Origin: Sipunculus nudus
Lineage: Eukaryota > Annelida > Sipuncula > Golfingiida > Sipunculidae
Length of the DNA: 64,000 bases
Direction of reading: 5' to 3'
Assembly: GCA_026874595.1 (NCBI GenBank)
Contig: CM049312.1
Span: 23,429,956 to 23,493,955, forward strand
Under the pieces are notes generated by a model. The model worked only from the letters and a program-made list of their open reading frames with translations, was not told the DNA's origin and ran no database searches. Shown one piece after another: positions 1-10,702 of this stretch (the stretch's first letter is position 1; the number at the start of each line of letters is the position of its first letter). Made by a program: the position numbers and the translations under genes.

Positions 1-279
1 CTTCTCGTTTGTGGGACCTCCTGAAAATTATCTGCTGTTTTATCAAATGCCAATTCTCAATAATATATAGATAGATAAATAAAAAGGAAGTATGGATAAT
101 TAGTTAACGCTTTTTATTTCAAAATAAAATATATAAATTCACCTATTATGCCTATAATGCTGTTATATTTAAGTATTTAAACTCGAATCACGGGAAGCCC
201 TCGATTACCATTCCATTCAATGCATAAGGTTTTAATATACATTGCTGCTCTCAGTTGTTTTGTTTTATATTTTTGTAGT
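1..279. other. AT-rich intergenic DNA
   Basis: No exon, RNA gene or repeat structure can be supported here. It lies just outside the left end of the duplicated block that starts near 280. A short open frame starting at 220 begins with a hydrophobic stretch resembling a signal peptide, but it runs into duplicated DNA where the second copy (near 9285) does not keep the frame, so I do not call it a gene. Confidence 0.4.
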
Positions 280-945
280 TATACACCACCGAAGACCGTT
301 TGCTTGAATAAGCATGAACCAGAAGAAATCTTTAACTCAGACCTTATATTTAAAGCAAGCATACAGATATGCGTGTCACAATATCGGGGTTACATGCCCG
401 GATCCTCCACAGAGCATGATCACTAATAGATCTCATTCCACGGACATGTTCTACATATCTATATTAAATTTTCATAAAATTTATCATCACATTCTCTTTA
501 TAAACAGACTTAGACCCAATAATACAGAATCCAGAGAAATAAATTATTATTACATTTTGAAATAAACATTATTCACCCTAAGAGAATCTTTCTTGAACAC
601 ATATAGTATTTAAAGTACAAACATTTAATTAAATTAAAAAACCTTATGTCGGATTAATCAGATAAAGAAAAACTTCAAAACATTATTTTTTATTGATATT
701 TTCTTGCCCGCGGGTTTAAGACAAAATCGTATTAGTAAGAAAAAGATTTTGTTATTTTATAATCTGACAAGTAAAAGTGTTCTAACGAAGTAGATTACAT
801 TTTTATACAGGTCATATGTGGAGATACAAAGATGATCACCTGACCCTTGATGTAAAGATTAAATAATATAATTGTATAATTCATGACCTGCCTTTTCTTC
901 CACTCTTTGTTCTTCATAACATTAAGTTAACCTTTTTACACTGTA
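280..945. repeat. Left copy of diverged segmental duplication, downstream flank
   Basis: This stretch aligns, with gaps, to 9285-9880. Matching islands include the 'accgaagacc-tttgct' block, the 'agagcatgatyactaatagatc' block, the 'cacggacatgtt-tacatat' block and the 'cataacattargttaac' block, all in the same order. It is the 3' flank (minus-strand sense) of the receptor-like gene copies. Homology stops near 945, where the right copy continues into its tail exon and the left copy continues into unrelated sequence. Confidence 0.7.
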
Positions 946-2859
946 AAAAGCCTGATGCATATGACGCCGATTTTGATGTACGAACATATTCGTTGGTTTT
1001 ATCGGGATATTAGAACATAGGTCTCGATATAATTTTTACCCGGTCGTGCGACACAAGCATCGCCTGTCAATTCATTGATATGTCAACCAAATGTCGGCAA
1101 AATCGTGCGATCAACCATCGTTCACGTAGTTTGAACACAGAAGTTACATATGTTGGATATATCGTTCATCTTTTCGGTCAAGAGATCCTTCCAAATGGCG
1201 AACGTGGTGCATGATGATTGCTTTAGGTCCGATGGTCGCCAGTTGAAGAAGAAAATCGGCGGCAATTTGCACGTAAGAGCGGGTCAATATGAACACTGTC
1301 TACATACTGTCCCGTGCCTCGTCCCGATTTAAATATTCTGTTGCTGTTATATTATATGGGCATAAACCTATTCTTAAAACCAGAGTGTTGATATTCATAT
1401 GGACCGCAAAATAAGTTGTTTTCTGAACAAATTAAAACATAAATGAAAATCCCAGTTGTGAATATTCATTATAACCTAGACATATAATTTCTCTAGAATA
1501 GCTTTTGGCCGCTTATGAAAATTTAACACGCCCACATTTTTCATAGACAGGGAATCCCATGCAAAACATTTGTATGTCGGTTTGAATTAAACGTTGCTCC
1601 TTTGAGCAAGCTCCAGAGGTTTTAAATATAAAAATTATCATTTGTGAAGAATTGTTTCCTTTTCTTAATATATTTCATCTATGACTGTCCGAAATCAATC
1701 ATTTAATTCCGGTCATACAAAAGAAAAATGTAAAACTATATTTTTGTCTGGTGAACCCTAATAATGCTTCAACAAGTTACATGTCATGTGAAATTATGCA
1801 TCATTTTAAATATTTTTATGTGATAAGCACCGCTAACTTGAGCCCAAGATATCAAGTCCACTTCTTTCCCGTTTCAAGTATAAATTCATGTCATTCGTCC
1901 ACTTCATTCTCACTTGCAACGATGACTTTTGTTCATTGGACTCATGTTTCGTGACTTTCAGTTATAGCTGTGTTTTCTTTACAATTTTTCTTTATTTCTT
2001 TATGCTACTTCTTTTTCATGTAATCTTCTTCTTCGTCATACTTTGTGCTTATTGAAAATGAAATCTTATATTAAACATTAAACCATCAAAGTATGTTTAA
2101 ATACTGAGGAAAATACTAATATGTGCGAAAATAGTAAATGACTATTCCCAATATCTTAAAGGGAGCTACTCATGTACGAAGCATGTTGAATTAATACGAA
2201 AAATAGCGTCTCCTCTATAAAACATAATGATAACTGCCAAAATAATATACTGAAATCGTTTGCTTACGCCTGTCAACTAGTTTAAAAGATAAACCGGGCG
2301 TGATCACTGGCGCCAGCATAAACGTAGCATAAACGCCACGTGCGTGTTCAGTTTTCTTTTTAGGCTTGCAACTGGTTTTTCCCGACCGTGCACGTTCATG
2401 TATGGACTACACATTGTTTGGAATCTGACACGCAACAGAACTCCGGTCAAACGGCCTTTTTATAGAATACAGATACACATACAACGTGTTTACTCATATG
2501 CAGAACCATAACAAATGAAATAGAGGTACTGAGACGGTTTGAGTTGGGATGGTTTTGCTAGGGAAACATCTGTATGAAGCAAAACTGAACTGAGAAGATT
2601 GAATGAATATGGGTAACACTGCTCCCGGTAATGTCTCTTTAGAACTATAGTTTTGAACCCTATAGTGCATTATGCAATATATGAAAGAATAATTCCAATG
2701 TAACTATTTTAGGCATTTTTCACCAGTGAATCAATAAGGAAGAGTAACAATTTTAAACGATTTCAGATTCAAAGATTATAGTGTGGTCGGTGATCATATG
2801 GAAATATAAAGAAGAATTGATACTATATCACGATATCATGGTGATTTGACAACACATAC
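946..2859. other. Non-coding DNA where the left receptor copy should have its tail exon
   Basis: By comparison with the right copy, the cytoplasmic-tail exon should lie here on the minus strand, but no counterpart of the right-hand tail is readable. The block at about 960-1335 is visibly richer in GC than its surroundings and looks inserted, but I cannot classify it. On the minus strand, about 1960 down to 1840, a short frame ends in a stop after a Leu-Gly-Ser-Ser end. It does not connect in frame to the membrane exon through an evident acceptor, so it is not called. Confidence 0.35.
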
Positions 2860-3100
2860 CGTCTACATAGAATCACCAATGCTACAACAGCAGCAGTAAT
2901 TACTGTCAGCACAGGCACAAGCGTGGCGATGATAATAACGCTCCTTTTGTCCAGTACACTTTCCGGCATAGTTCTTGGTCCACTTGCGCTATTTGTGTCA
3001 CCGTTACCAGGCATAAGGGTAACATCATGCTTAACAGGAGTTGTAATCATTCTTAATTCATCTTTGTAGCACTTTACACTAACATACTTTTCACTGGTTG
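2860..3100 (-). pseudogene. Receptor-like paralogue A, stalk and transmembrane exon (intact exon of a decayed gene)
   Basis: On the minus strand an acceptor (tttcag) precedes base 3100 and a donor (gtatgt) follows base 2860. The exon is 241 bases, phase 1 at entry and phase 2 at exit, with no internal stop. It encodes a short cysteine-containing strand (Val-Ser-Val-Lys-Cys-Tyr), a Ser/Thr/Pro/Gly-rich stalk of about 40 residues, one hydrophobic segment of about 24 residues rich in Ile/Val/Ala, and a Cys-Arg-Arg stop-transfer. Layout and intron phases match the exon at 10486-10702, so the two are paralogues. The preceding exon at 3306-3622 is disrupted, so I annotate the copy as a pseudogene. 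It could still be transcribed, or act through alternative exons. Confidence 0.6.
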
Positions 3101-3305
3101 CTGAAATGAATATTATTCATTAAATATGAAACAAAACTGTTCAGAAACAATAACGTTCGAAACGAAAAAAAAAATCTACTTGTGTTTTTACGGCATAGTT
3201 AAATGATATACACAAAGCAGCAGTCGTTTCAGTACAGTATATTTGTGTGAAATATTTATTTCATTAAACATGTTCTTATATATCTTCATGATAAAACATA
3301 CTTAC

Positions 3306-3622
3306 CGTTCAAAAGAATATATATAGCCTGTTGGTCTGACAATATCAGACCATCTTCTGTGCTATTTAAGAGTTCCCTTTCCACTTAGAAATAGATGTTC
3401 CTCTTTATATACTTTGTATACCGCTATCCTTCAACATCTTTTGTAAATACCGAGGATAATGCTTTCATCACAGATTTTGTGTGTTATCGGGAAGATAATG
3501 ATACATGTGCATGTGCTCGCCTTAATCCAGCACTCTGTACATCACATAAACAATGCGATGCTGGTGACATGTTCTCTCTTTCCTTTATGACAGTTTCCTC
3601 CTTAGCGTTGACGTATCCAGAG
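3306..3622 (-). pseudogene. Receptor-like paralogue A, disrupted ectodomain exon
   Basis: Read on the minus strand this aligns to the ectodomain exon at 11815-12138. Shared islands include Gly-Tyr-Val-Asn-Ala, Val-Ile-Lys-Glu, Cys-x-Cys-(Asp/Glu)-Val-Gln-x-Ala-Gly-Leu, and Ile-Cys-Asp-Glu. The frame is broken. An in-frame TAA follows the sequence matching the 'ARILYV' part, the Ile-Cys-Asp-Glu block is in another frame and is followed by TGA, and a further length change precedes the 3' end. The donor (gtaag after base 3306) is kept. The acceptor AG used by the other copy is not present at the matching place. These changes point to loss of function after duplication. Confidence 0.65.
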
Positions 3623-3921
3623 GTGCAAAAGTGCAGAATATTATTACCTTAAAAGAAATGTTTGATACTTGTTTGAAAGGTATGAGTGAAAAACTCTTGA
3701 CATATAAATATGCCTATTTCATCACAAATAACATTATCAAAAAGGTCATCTATATATTGTATATCTCAATATAATAACCTCTTCACAAACCTTTTACCTT
3801 CTTCTGTGAGCCACGTAACTTAAAGTAGCATATTTCAATGGGTAATATAGATGTATCTGATCCGAGAGTAATAAGTAATTCAGTAGCTAAATAATGACAA
3901 ATCCATTAAATGTTAAGAGGC

Positions 3922-3983
3922 ATATCTTTACTAATAAAACTTCGGTTCGGATATATCTTTACTAATAAAACTTCGGTTCGGAT
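3922..3983. repeat. Perfect 31-bp tandem duplication
   Basis: The unit starts 'atatctttactaataaaac' and ends 'ttcggttcggat'. It occurs twice head to tail without a mismatch, which suggests a recent duplication. Confidence 0.9.
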
Positions 3984-4079
3984 ATAATCATGTATTTGTA
4001 TTTCCTCATTAATAACCAAGAAAAACGGTGTGAGTGTGGTTATACATAAATGCAGGATATGAGCGGTAATTTCCCTTTA

Positions 4080-4082
<3 letters not shown>

Positions 4083-4143
<61 letters not shown>
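4083..4143. repeat. (AT)n microsatellite
   Basis: About 30 uninterrupted AT dinucleotides. Long pure arrays like this recur through the window. Confidence 0.95.
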
Positions 4144-4147
<4 letters not shown>

Positions 4148-5305
4148 CATACTTGGCTTATTTCAGCATAAACCTTCCGGGAATTAGTTACATATATCGT
4201 TTCACGTCTGTATCACAAGCGTTATGGCAATTTGACTCACTATACGCCTGGTTTCTCCATTCCGTAGACGGCTCTATTAAACTTTCATGGATGCGTGTAA
4301 AATTATGGTCGTGAATGTAGGTTGTTTTTTTTTAACATAAGGTGGTAAAACCAAATATGTTTTTTTTTTAAACTGGAAGAATGAACCCCTCTTTATTTTT
4401 ATCTCACCTTCAAAAGGTATACCAATAACCAGGTATACCAGAAGATGAAGATTCATATTGAACGCCCAGACACCAATTCCTCCCGTCATTTTGTGTATCC
4501 GCAAACGGAATAGTGGGTGCAGTGCATATATTTGTTACGCTTAGTTCAGCTCGTCCTGGTCACTGAGCGACAATGGAGCTTGCCATGTACGCTCATCGAT
4601 AAAGAGATGCATTCACGTTTAATGCAGTGAACCGTGGATACTTTTAATATAGACTTTTAATTAGATGTGAAAATGTACATATACCTGTGCGATAACACAC
4701 CTTGAATATAGTATATAAAGAGAGAGAAAGAAAATTCTCAGAATAACTTGATTTCCAGTCTTTAAATGAACATGACAGATTTATGCTAATAACGACTGAA
4801 TTATCCAAGACAAGGGCTAACAAACTCTGCTTCGTGTGTTTTTTTTTTATTCCAGACAACAAGCACCATGTATGTGTTAACAAGGATGAATTGTGCACGA
4901 TGCACACAGAAGGTTTACTGGACAAGAGGATCTAGAAGTAGTGCAGCTCGTATCTCTATGACAGGCTCTGTTAGCAGGCAAAGTAATACACAGCTTCTGC
5001 TTTCTCTAAATGGTTAGCTCTCATATGGTCCTATGTGTATGATATGACGTATCTGGAATGTTCCAGGGCTTTTTTCCAGGCCCACGGAGAGTTATACCAA
5101 ATATCAACGCTCCGCACTATTTACCCGTAATAAATTATCATCATGTCTCTCTCTCTTTGTCTGTCTGTCTGTCTGTCTCCTGCAAGTTTTTACAACACTC
5201 CTGGGAAAATGTTTGATACCCTAATCGGTTATGACTACTCAAGGATTGACGGACAAGTCGTATTTGCCCAAATCTAACGAGTTAACCTGAATGCACCAGA
5301 AGTCT

Positions 5306-6160
5306 GAGTGCTCGCGTAAATCGGCAGTGTTAGTGTTGTTTACCTTGGGTACAAATGATACACGTGCTCGCGTTAATCGGCAGTGTTGAGGTGTTGTTGC
5401 AGTGCGCACAAATGATACATGTGCTCGCGTAAATTGGCAGTGTTAAAGTGTTGTTTACCGTTTGTACAAATGATACATGTGCTCGCGTAAATCGGCAATG
5501 TTAAAGTGTTGTTTACCGTGGGTACAAATGATACACGTGCTCGCGTAAATCAGCAGTGTTGAGGTGTTGTTGCAGTGCGCACAAATGATACATGTGCTCA
5601 CGTAAACCGGCAGTGTTAAAGTTTGGTTGCAGTGCGCACAAGTGATGCATGTGCTCGCGTAAATCGGCAGTATTAAAGTGTTATTTGCCTTGAACACAAA
5701 TGATATATGTGCTCGCGTAAATCGGCAGTGTTAAAGTGTTGTTTGCTGTGCGCACAAATGATACACGTGCTCGCGTAATTCGGCAGTGTTAAAGTGTTGT
5801 TGCCGTGCGCACAACGGATACATGTGCTCGCGTAAATCGGCAGTTTTAGAGTGTGGTTGCAGTGCGTACAATGATACATGTGCTCGCGTAAACCGGCAGT
5901 GTTAAAGTGTTGTTGCAATGCGCACAAATGATACATGTGCTTGCGTAAATCGGCAGTGTTAAAGTGTGGTTGCAGTGCGTACAAATGATACATGTGCTCG
6001 CGTAAATCGGCAGTGTTAAAGTGTTGTTTGCTGTGCGCACAAATGATACATATGCTTGCGTAAAACGGCGGTGTTAAAGTGTTGTTTGCTGTGCGCATAA
6101 ATGATAAATGTGCTTGCGTAAATCGGCAGTGTTAAAGTGTTGTTTGCCGTGCGCACCAGC
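5306..6160. repeat. Minisatellite, about 15 units of 55-60 bp
   Basis: A unit with the core 'gtgctcgcgtaaatcggcag' followed by 'tgttaaagtgttgttt' and 'gtgcgcacaaatgatacat' repeats about 15 times with unit lengths of about 55-60 bp and substitutions. The array stays open in more than one minus-strand frame (for example 5673-6098), giving repeated peptides such as STCIICAH. The frame drifts from unit to unit and there is no start context, no splice signal and no domain, so I take the open frames as a by-product of the repeat. It sits between the two receptor-like copies. Confidence 0.9.
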
Positions 6161-6401
6161 AAAAGGCTTTTTCCGGACCGCCAGGAGTAGCCGAAAACAA
6201 GTACAATTTGTTTGATTAAGGCCAATATATTGAAGAAAAAGCATTGTGGAAATTAATTTTTGTTCAGCATTTATATTATTTTCAATTTTCTGGTAGCGTT
6301 ATGCCAACACCCTCAGCCCTCTCCCTGCAGAAATTTGCCAGTCCTATGTTGATGTACATTGTGTTAAATTTATAGAAATAGTTATATATATTTTTTATAT
6401 A

Positions 6402-7230
6402 CAGTCGAACCTGTCTAATGCGACCACCAAAGGGACTGGGCACAAGTGGTCGTTATTGACAGATGGTCGTTATTGATAGGTTCTGAACATTAAGGAACTG
6501 CACAAAACTAGATGACATGTATGACGGAAATATACCTATTAAAACAGTATTGAAGTATTGATAAATAAAATGAATTTGCACACAGTTGATTAGAAGGTAC
6601 TCTACGTACTCATATTTATGGAGGTTCTTCTGACATGATGAATGTGCTCAAATGAACGACTCAAAATTGTGTGCTGACGTCACTGGTTACTAACATCACT
6701 TGCTTGTTAGGAACATCATAGTATCCACTCTTTGTAATAAAGCCTTTCATAAAACGCGTTTCATATAATACACTTAATAGATCAAAGACAATTCACAGGG
6801 ACACAGATCAAAGATTAACTTTTGGGGCACCTCCATTCCTGTTGATTAATAGGTCGTGTGAGCCAGTCACGTTGCCCGCATGGGTTCCAGGCCCAGGGTA
6901 GGCCAAAGGCCCAATAGTCACCAGTCTGTGCACCGTACACCGGTTAACAAACAGAGAGCGGTGCAAGTGACCGCGACTTCACGCATGGTCAATCAACCGA
7001 CCGGTCAGCGCTGGTCAGTCAGCAGCACAAAGAGTGCCCGCATTAGGCAGGTCAATTAATATGTCACTTTGGGCAGGGAAAATGCCCGAAATCCGTCATA
7101 GCCAGGTGGTCGTATTTCACAGGTTTTATCTGTAGATAATACAACGGAATTTTGAAAGGGACTGATATCTAGTGGTCGTAATAGCCAGGTGCCCGCATTT
7201 CACAGGTGGTCGTTCAGACAGGTTGGACTG
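6402..7230. mobile_element. Non-autonomous TA-flanked inverted-repeat transposon (MITE), 829 bp
   Basis: The left end reads CAGTCGAACCTGTCT followed by 'aatgcgaccacc'. The right end read in reverse complement is CAGTCCAACCTGTCT followed by 'gaacgaccacc'. The ends therefore form imperfect inverted repeats of about 25 bp starting with CAG, and TA dinucleotides flank both sides. This layout is that of the pogo/Tigger branch of the Tc1/mariner superfamily. Inside there are extra copies of the 'ggtggtcgtatttcacagg'-like motif near the right end and no transposase frame, so it is a deletion derivative that depends on an enzyme from elsewhere. Confidence 0.85.
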
Positions 7231-7525
7231 TATATACATACTTTAGACCCCAAGATAAGCCCTCTTTTCTTGAACACCTGCTGCAGTACCTACACATACA
7301 AAACACTACACTGATATCTCTCCTTAAGCTACCTGTAAGCCTCCCAAACCTTAATTAACATGTTGATGTAGCGTATCATATTATACTTCTATCAGTAAAT
7401 CCGGTCTTATTACAAAAAAGCAATCCAATTTTTGTATATTATTGCGCAGCAAATAAATATGTGTGTGAACTGCGATCTGGATCAGACCTTTCCTGCCAAG
7501 ATTGCTCTGGCTTAATCACTCTTTG

Positions 7526-7529
<4 letters not shown>

Positions 7530-7581
<52 letters not shown>

Positions 7582-7583
7582 TG
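7530..7583. repeat. (AT)n microsatellite
   Basis: A near-pure AT array. It is separated by about 70 bp of ordinary sequence from a second AT array at 7652-7700. Confidence 0.95.
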
Positions 7584-7649
7584 TATTAAGGTACGTGATA
7601 GATCTATGTCACTTCTGCAGGTTCGGCTCATCAGATGACTGACGTTCAA

Positions 7650-7651
<2 letters not shown>

Positions 7652-7700
<49 letters not shown>
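7652..7700. repeat. (AT)n microsatellite
   Basis: A pure AT array of about 24 units, partner of the array at 7530-7583. Confidence 0.95.
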
Positions 7701-7703
<3 letters not shown>

Positions 7704-8060
7704 ATAAACATTTCATCTGCTCTAATAATCAAGTGATCTCTCCCAGAACAAGCCGAAATCCCGTGTTGGGGCATGGTGACATAGAGATATAAAGATAGTT
7801 TTCATATTCATAAGATGACTTATTAACAACGCATTATTTTTTAATGAAATATTGAATTATTCAGGAGTGACTAGATATTGGAGTAAACGAATAATATATG
7901 CTGGTAAAACTATCAATGCTGGTTTTAGTAGTAAGTACGGCAAATACAATGAACATTTGTGAGACTGTGGTCTGAAAAATGGAATCTACTAAAACAGAGA
8001 TAAAATAATGGAGCTATACAGGGGAAGTTACCGGTACCCTTTCAGTATAAAGCGAACACA

Positions 8061-8490
8061 TATGCAGCACTCGCTATTTTTAGCCGGCGTTCTCCTTATT
8101 TTTTTTTTATTTTAGTTCTCTCTGAGTAATCGCAGCTGTGCACGAAATGTTAAAATCGTCTCTGGCTAGAATCATTTCCCAGGTTATTCAATGCCATAGC
8201 TGTATTTACAAACACTAGCAGTCAGCGCCATCTGGTCTATCAGAGGTAAATTAATTCCCCCCCCCCCCCGAAAAGTACGGAAAGCGGAGTTTTGTAAATG
8301 TGTACCCTTTTCATGCAATTTCTCGTCCGAGTAATCGCGTTTGTGCATGAATATTAAATTTGTGCATAAAATGTTTTTTAACCTGGCTAGAAACATTACC
8401 TAAAATTGAACATTATTATTCCGAAATTTTAATTTATGGCACAAGCAGTTATCGCCATCTAGCCATTGAGAGTTAAACTAATCTTTTATT
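8061..8490. repeat. Diverged direct duplication of about 200 bp
   Basis: Two related blocks lie in the same orientation. Both carry 'gagtaatcgc', 'tgtgca-gaa', 'ctggctagaa-catt-cc' and 'gcagt-a-cgccatct-g-c', then 'gagrgttaaa-taat'. The first spans about 8110-8255 and the second about 8325-8480. A run of 13 or more C residues follows the first block. They look like two ends or two copies of an old dispersed repeat. No coding content is evident. Confidence 0.6.
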
Positions 8491-9284
8491 ACTGGACTAT
8501 GTTTACGACCATTACCCTTACAAATCTGTTAAGGATATCTAATCTGCATATTCAAGTAAAATTTACTCGGCCGTAGAAAATAAAAAAGATTAACCAAAAT
8601 TACATACGATTAAATTATATTTTATAATGCCCTTAGAGAGCACATATCCCCAGTTAAGTTATAATAGTAAAGCAAAACAAGCAAGCGGATTCTCGTCTAA
8701 TAACTGACCGTGATAAATATTTAAATCATATTTATGGTGTTTTCTACATATTAAACGATTGTAGGTAACGATATCGTGTTTTAAAGTAAAGCTTGCTGCA
8801 CCCCCCCCCCCCCTTTGAAATCCAGAACCAAAATATGAGAAAATAAAAAGTGTTGTCATATATTAGACAAGTACATCCACCCCAATTTTTCATGTTTCAT
8901 GTTTATTAAAAACATCTTAACAGCCTTTCATAAGATAGTTCTTAGTTAGTGCATGAGGTAATGAATCGGTACTTTCTAACACTCCTCAGTCGTTTACAGT
9001 ATGGCATGTTTTTATATGTGTATCCGTTCATGAAGGTGCACAGAAGCATCAAGCTTTCCTCGTAATTAATGAATGATAACCCCTATTATTGATAAACCCT
9101 ACTCGTAGAGTGTACATAAAATCATTAACTAAAGTTTATTCATGACATGAGGTCTGGCAAACACTGTAAAAGGAAGATGGTCAACCCCTCCCCCCCCCCC
9201 TTCCCCGACCACCTTAAATCAACCCCCATAGCGATGATCAATTTATCCTAAGAAAATCGGATTTTACTGAGTGTTATTACACAC
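8491..9284. other. Intergenic DNA with poly-C runs
   Basis: Nothing coding is seen. Poly-C runs occur near 8802-8813 and 9188-9200. The open frame at 8659-8859 on the minus strand crosses a homopolymer run and is not convincing. Confidence 0.4.
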
Positions 9285-9880
9285 TACCGAAGACCATTTG
9301 CTAGAAAAAGCAAACAAAATGTTCAACCTTATATCAAATGCATGTACATCAACATTATGTGTCAAAATATCGAGGTTACATGCACGGAATCACCACAGAG
9401 CATGATTACTAATAGATCCCTGTATCACGGACATGTTGTACATATTTATGTTTAAAGCTCTTGAAATCAATCACCCAATCTCTTGATAGACACACTCGAA
9501 TACACTGACACAGAATCCAGAGAAAAAAAAATATCCATTTTTACATTGGAAATATATATTTTTACACACCAATCTACAAGAAAAAAAGTTTCCGGAATAC
9601 ATAAACGTATTTTATGCAGGAAAATTTAAATGACGTAATAGCTTAATCCGAATTCATCAGATCAGCAGACATTCAACCACATAATTATTAACATTTAATT
9701 ATTAACATTTGCTTTCCCCTGCTTTTAAAACAAAATCATTTTATCAAGAATTTTGGCTTGTAAAAGTGTCCAAAAGAAGACTCTTAGAATTCCATATGTA
9801 TATACCCGTATATAATTTATTACCTGCTTTTTTTCCACTTTAATCATAACATTAGGTTAACTTATTGTCTGCTCTATTTT
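9285..9880. repeat. Right copy of diverged segmental duplication, downstream flank
   Basis: Aligns in order to 280-945 (see that entry) and leads directly into the tail exon of receptor-like paralogue B at 9926-10112. The offset between copies is about 9.0 kb near the left end and about 8.5 kb at the ectodomain exons, so insertions or deletions have occurred since duplication. Confidence 0.7.
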
Positions 9881-9925
9881 CTTTGATAATACTCTCCTCA
9901 TGAATATTTGGAAAAGAGATATCCT

Positions 9926-10112
9926 CTACTGCCTGCTACTTCGGAGTACCTCATACTCATTTCTTGCATTATCAGCCACCTCCATGTGTTCATAATGTGT
10001 ACCTGTTGGCTCTGTTGTATTTTCCATAATTCCAGGACGTCTGGGGGATGTTGTAGCTGCTCTTGTTTCAGGATGTGCGTTACTTCCCGGAGAGTTTATT
10101 GGTTTCTGGAAC
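9926..10112 (-). CDS. Receptor-like paralogue B, cytoplasmic tail exon with two tyrosine motifs (terminal coding exon)
   Basis: On the minus strand the acceptor 'ctatattag' precedes base 10112. The single base before the first full codon completes the AG left by the donor of the membrane exon to give Arg. The frame then runs 61 codons to a TAG at 9926-9928. The peptide is polar, rich in Thr/Pro/Asn/Arg, and ends with YEHMEVADNARNEYEVL plus a short Ser/Arg tail. YEHM fits the YxxM pattern bound by PI3-kinase SH2 domains, and YEVL fits the YxxL pattern of immune tyrosine motifs or endocytic signals. The two are spaced somewhat wider than a classical ITAM. The exact frame match across the intron and the stop near the end make this a convincing last exon. 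Signalling function is inferred from motifs only. Confidence 0.7.
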
Positions 10113-10485
10113 CTAATATAGAGAAAATATGGTTAATATAAGGTATTACAAGGTGATCATGAGACATCTCATACCGGGGAACAACGACAAGGTTTTTAGT
10201 TATTATCCCTCTAACTTTATATTAACTTTTGCCGTCATCGGGACCAGAGTGACTTTTTAATGCAAAGTCCCCCATCAGATGTTAGCCCTATCTGCAGTGT
10301 CATGCATCGATATAGATATACAAACAGAGAAAAGGATCACCTTATTGCCCCCGTATAATCAGTTCTGATTTAATCAATCTCATTACGATTTTTGATTAAA
10401 TAGATAATTAACTCACAATTCATTGCTGATGTAGCCTATAATCGTATAATTATTTTTATATGTTTTATAAAATCTAATATTGTAC
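10113..10485 (-). other. Intron between membrane and tail exons of paralogue B
   Basis: A 373-bp intron on the minus strand. The donor is 'gtacaa' and the acceptor 'ctatattag'. It splits an Arg codon (phase 2). Confidence 0.65.
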
Positions 10486-10702
10486 CTTTGTTTGCATAGG
10501 ACCAGAGCAAGAATGATGACAAGAGCAAAAACTGTCATTACAAGTACCACGACAGCTATAGTCAGAATGGTAATTTGATCCTGTTCTCCCGGTGACTCCG
10601 TCCTTATGTTACCTTCTGTCGTCGGATCAGCAGCAGTAACGGTATTAACTTCGTTCAATGTATCACCATAACAGCGAACAGAAAAAAAATTATCTGAAGA
10701 TG
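10486..10702 (-). CDS. Receptor-like paralogue B, stalk and transmembrane exon
   Basis: On the minus strand the acceptor 'acattttcag' precedes base 10702 and the donor 'gtacaa' follows base 10486. The exon is 217 bases (2 + 71 codons + 2). It encodes Phe-Ser-Val-Arg-Cys-Tyr-Gly near its start, probably the last strand of the ectodomain. An acidic, Thr-rich stalk of about 35 residues follows, then one hydrophobic segment of about 27 residues (Leu/Ile/Val/Ala) and a basic Cys-Lys-Gln-Arg stop-transfer. This is a type I single-pass layout with the N side outside. Intron phases (1 in, 2 out) match the paralogue at 2860-3100. I do not recognise a named family. Confidence 0.7.

Larger units (their letters stand above)
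3623..5305. other. Intergenic AT-rich DNA with short repeats
   Basis: No coding exon can be supported. It contains a 31-bp direct duplication (3922-3983), an (AT)n array (4083-4143), and a (CTGT)n/(TC)n patch at 5147-5180. Open frames at about 4277-4504 and 4644-4925 have no recognisable domain and coding-unlike composition. Confidence 0.45.

Noticed and set aside
1840-1960. Minus-strand end of a frame (…Leu-Gly-Ser-Ser stop) as the tail exon of the left receptor copy
   Set aside because: The frame does not join the membrane exon in the right phase through any visible acceptor, and it shows no tyrosine motif like that of the right copy.
2823-3050. Independent small membrane protein starting at the Met within the left membrane exon
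   Set aside because: The region is better explained as a spliced exon (2860-3100) with paralogous borders and phases. The Met is internal.
5673-6098. 141-codon minus-strand open frame
   Set aside because: Produced by the minisatellite of about 58 bp. The repeat shifts frame between units and there is no start or splice context.
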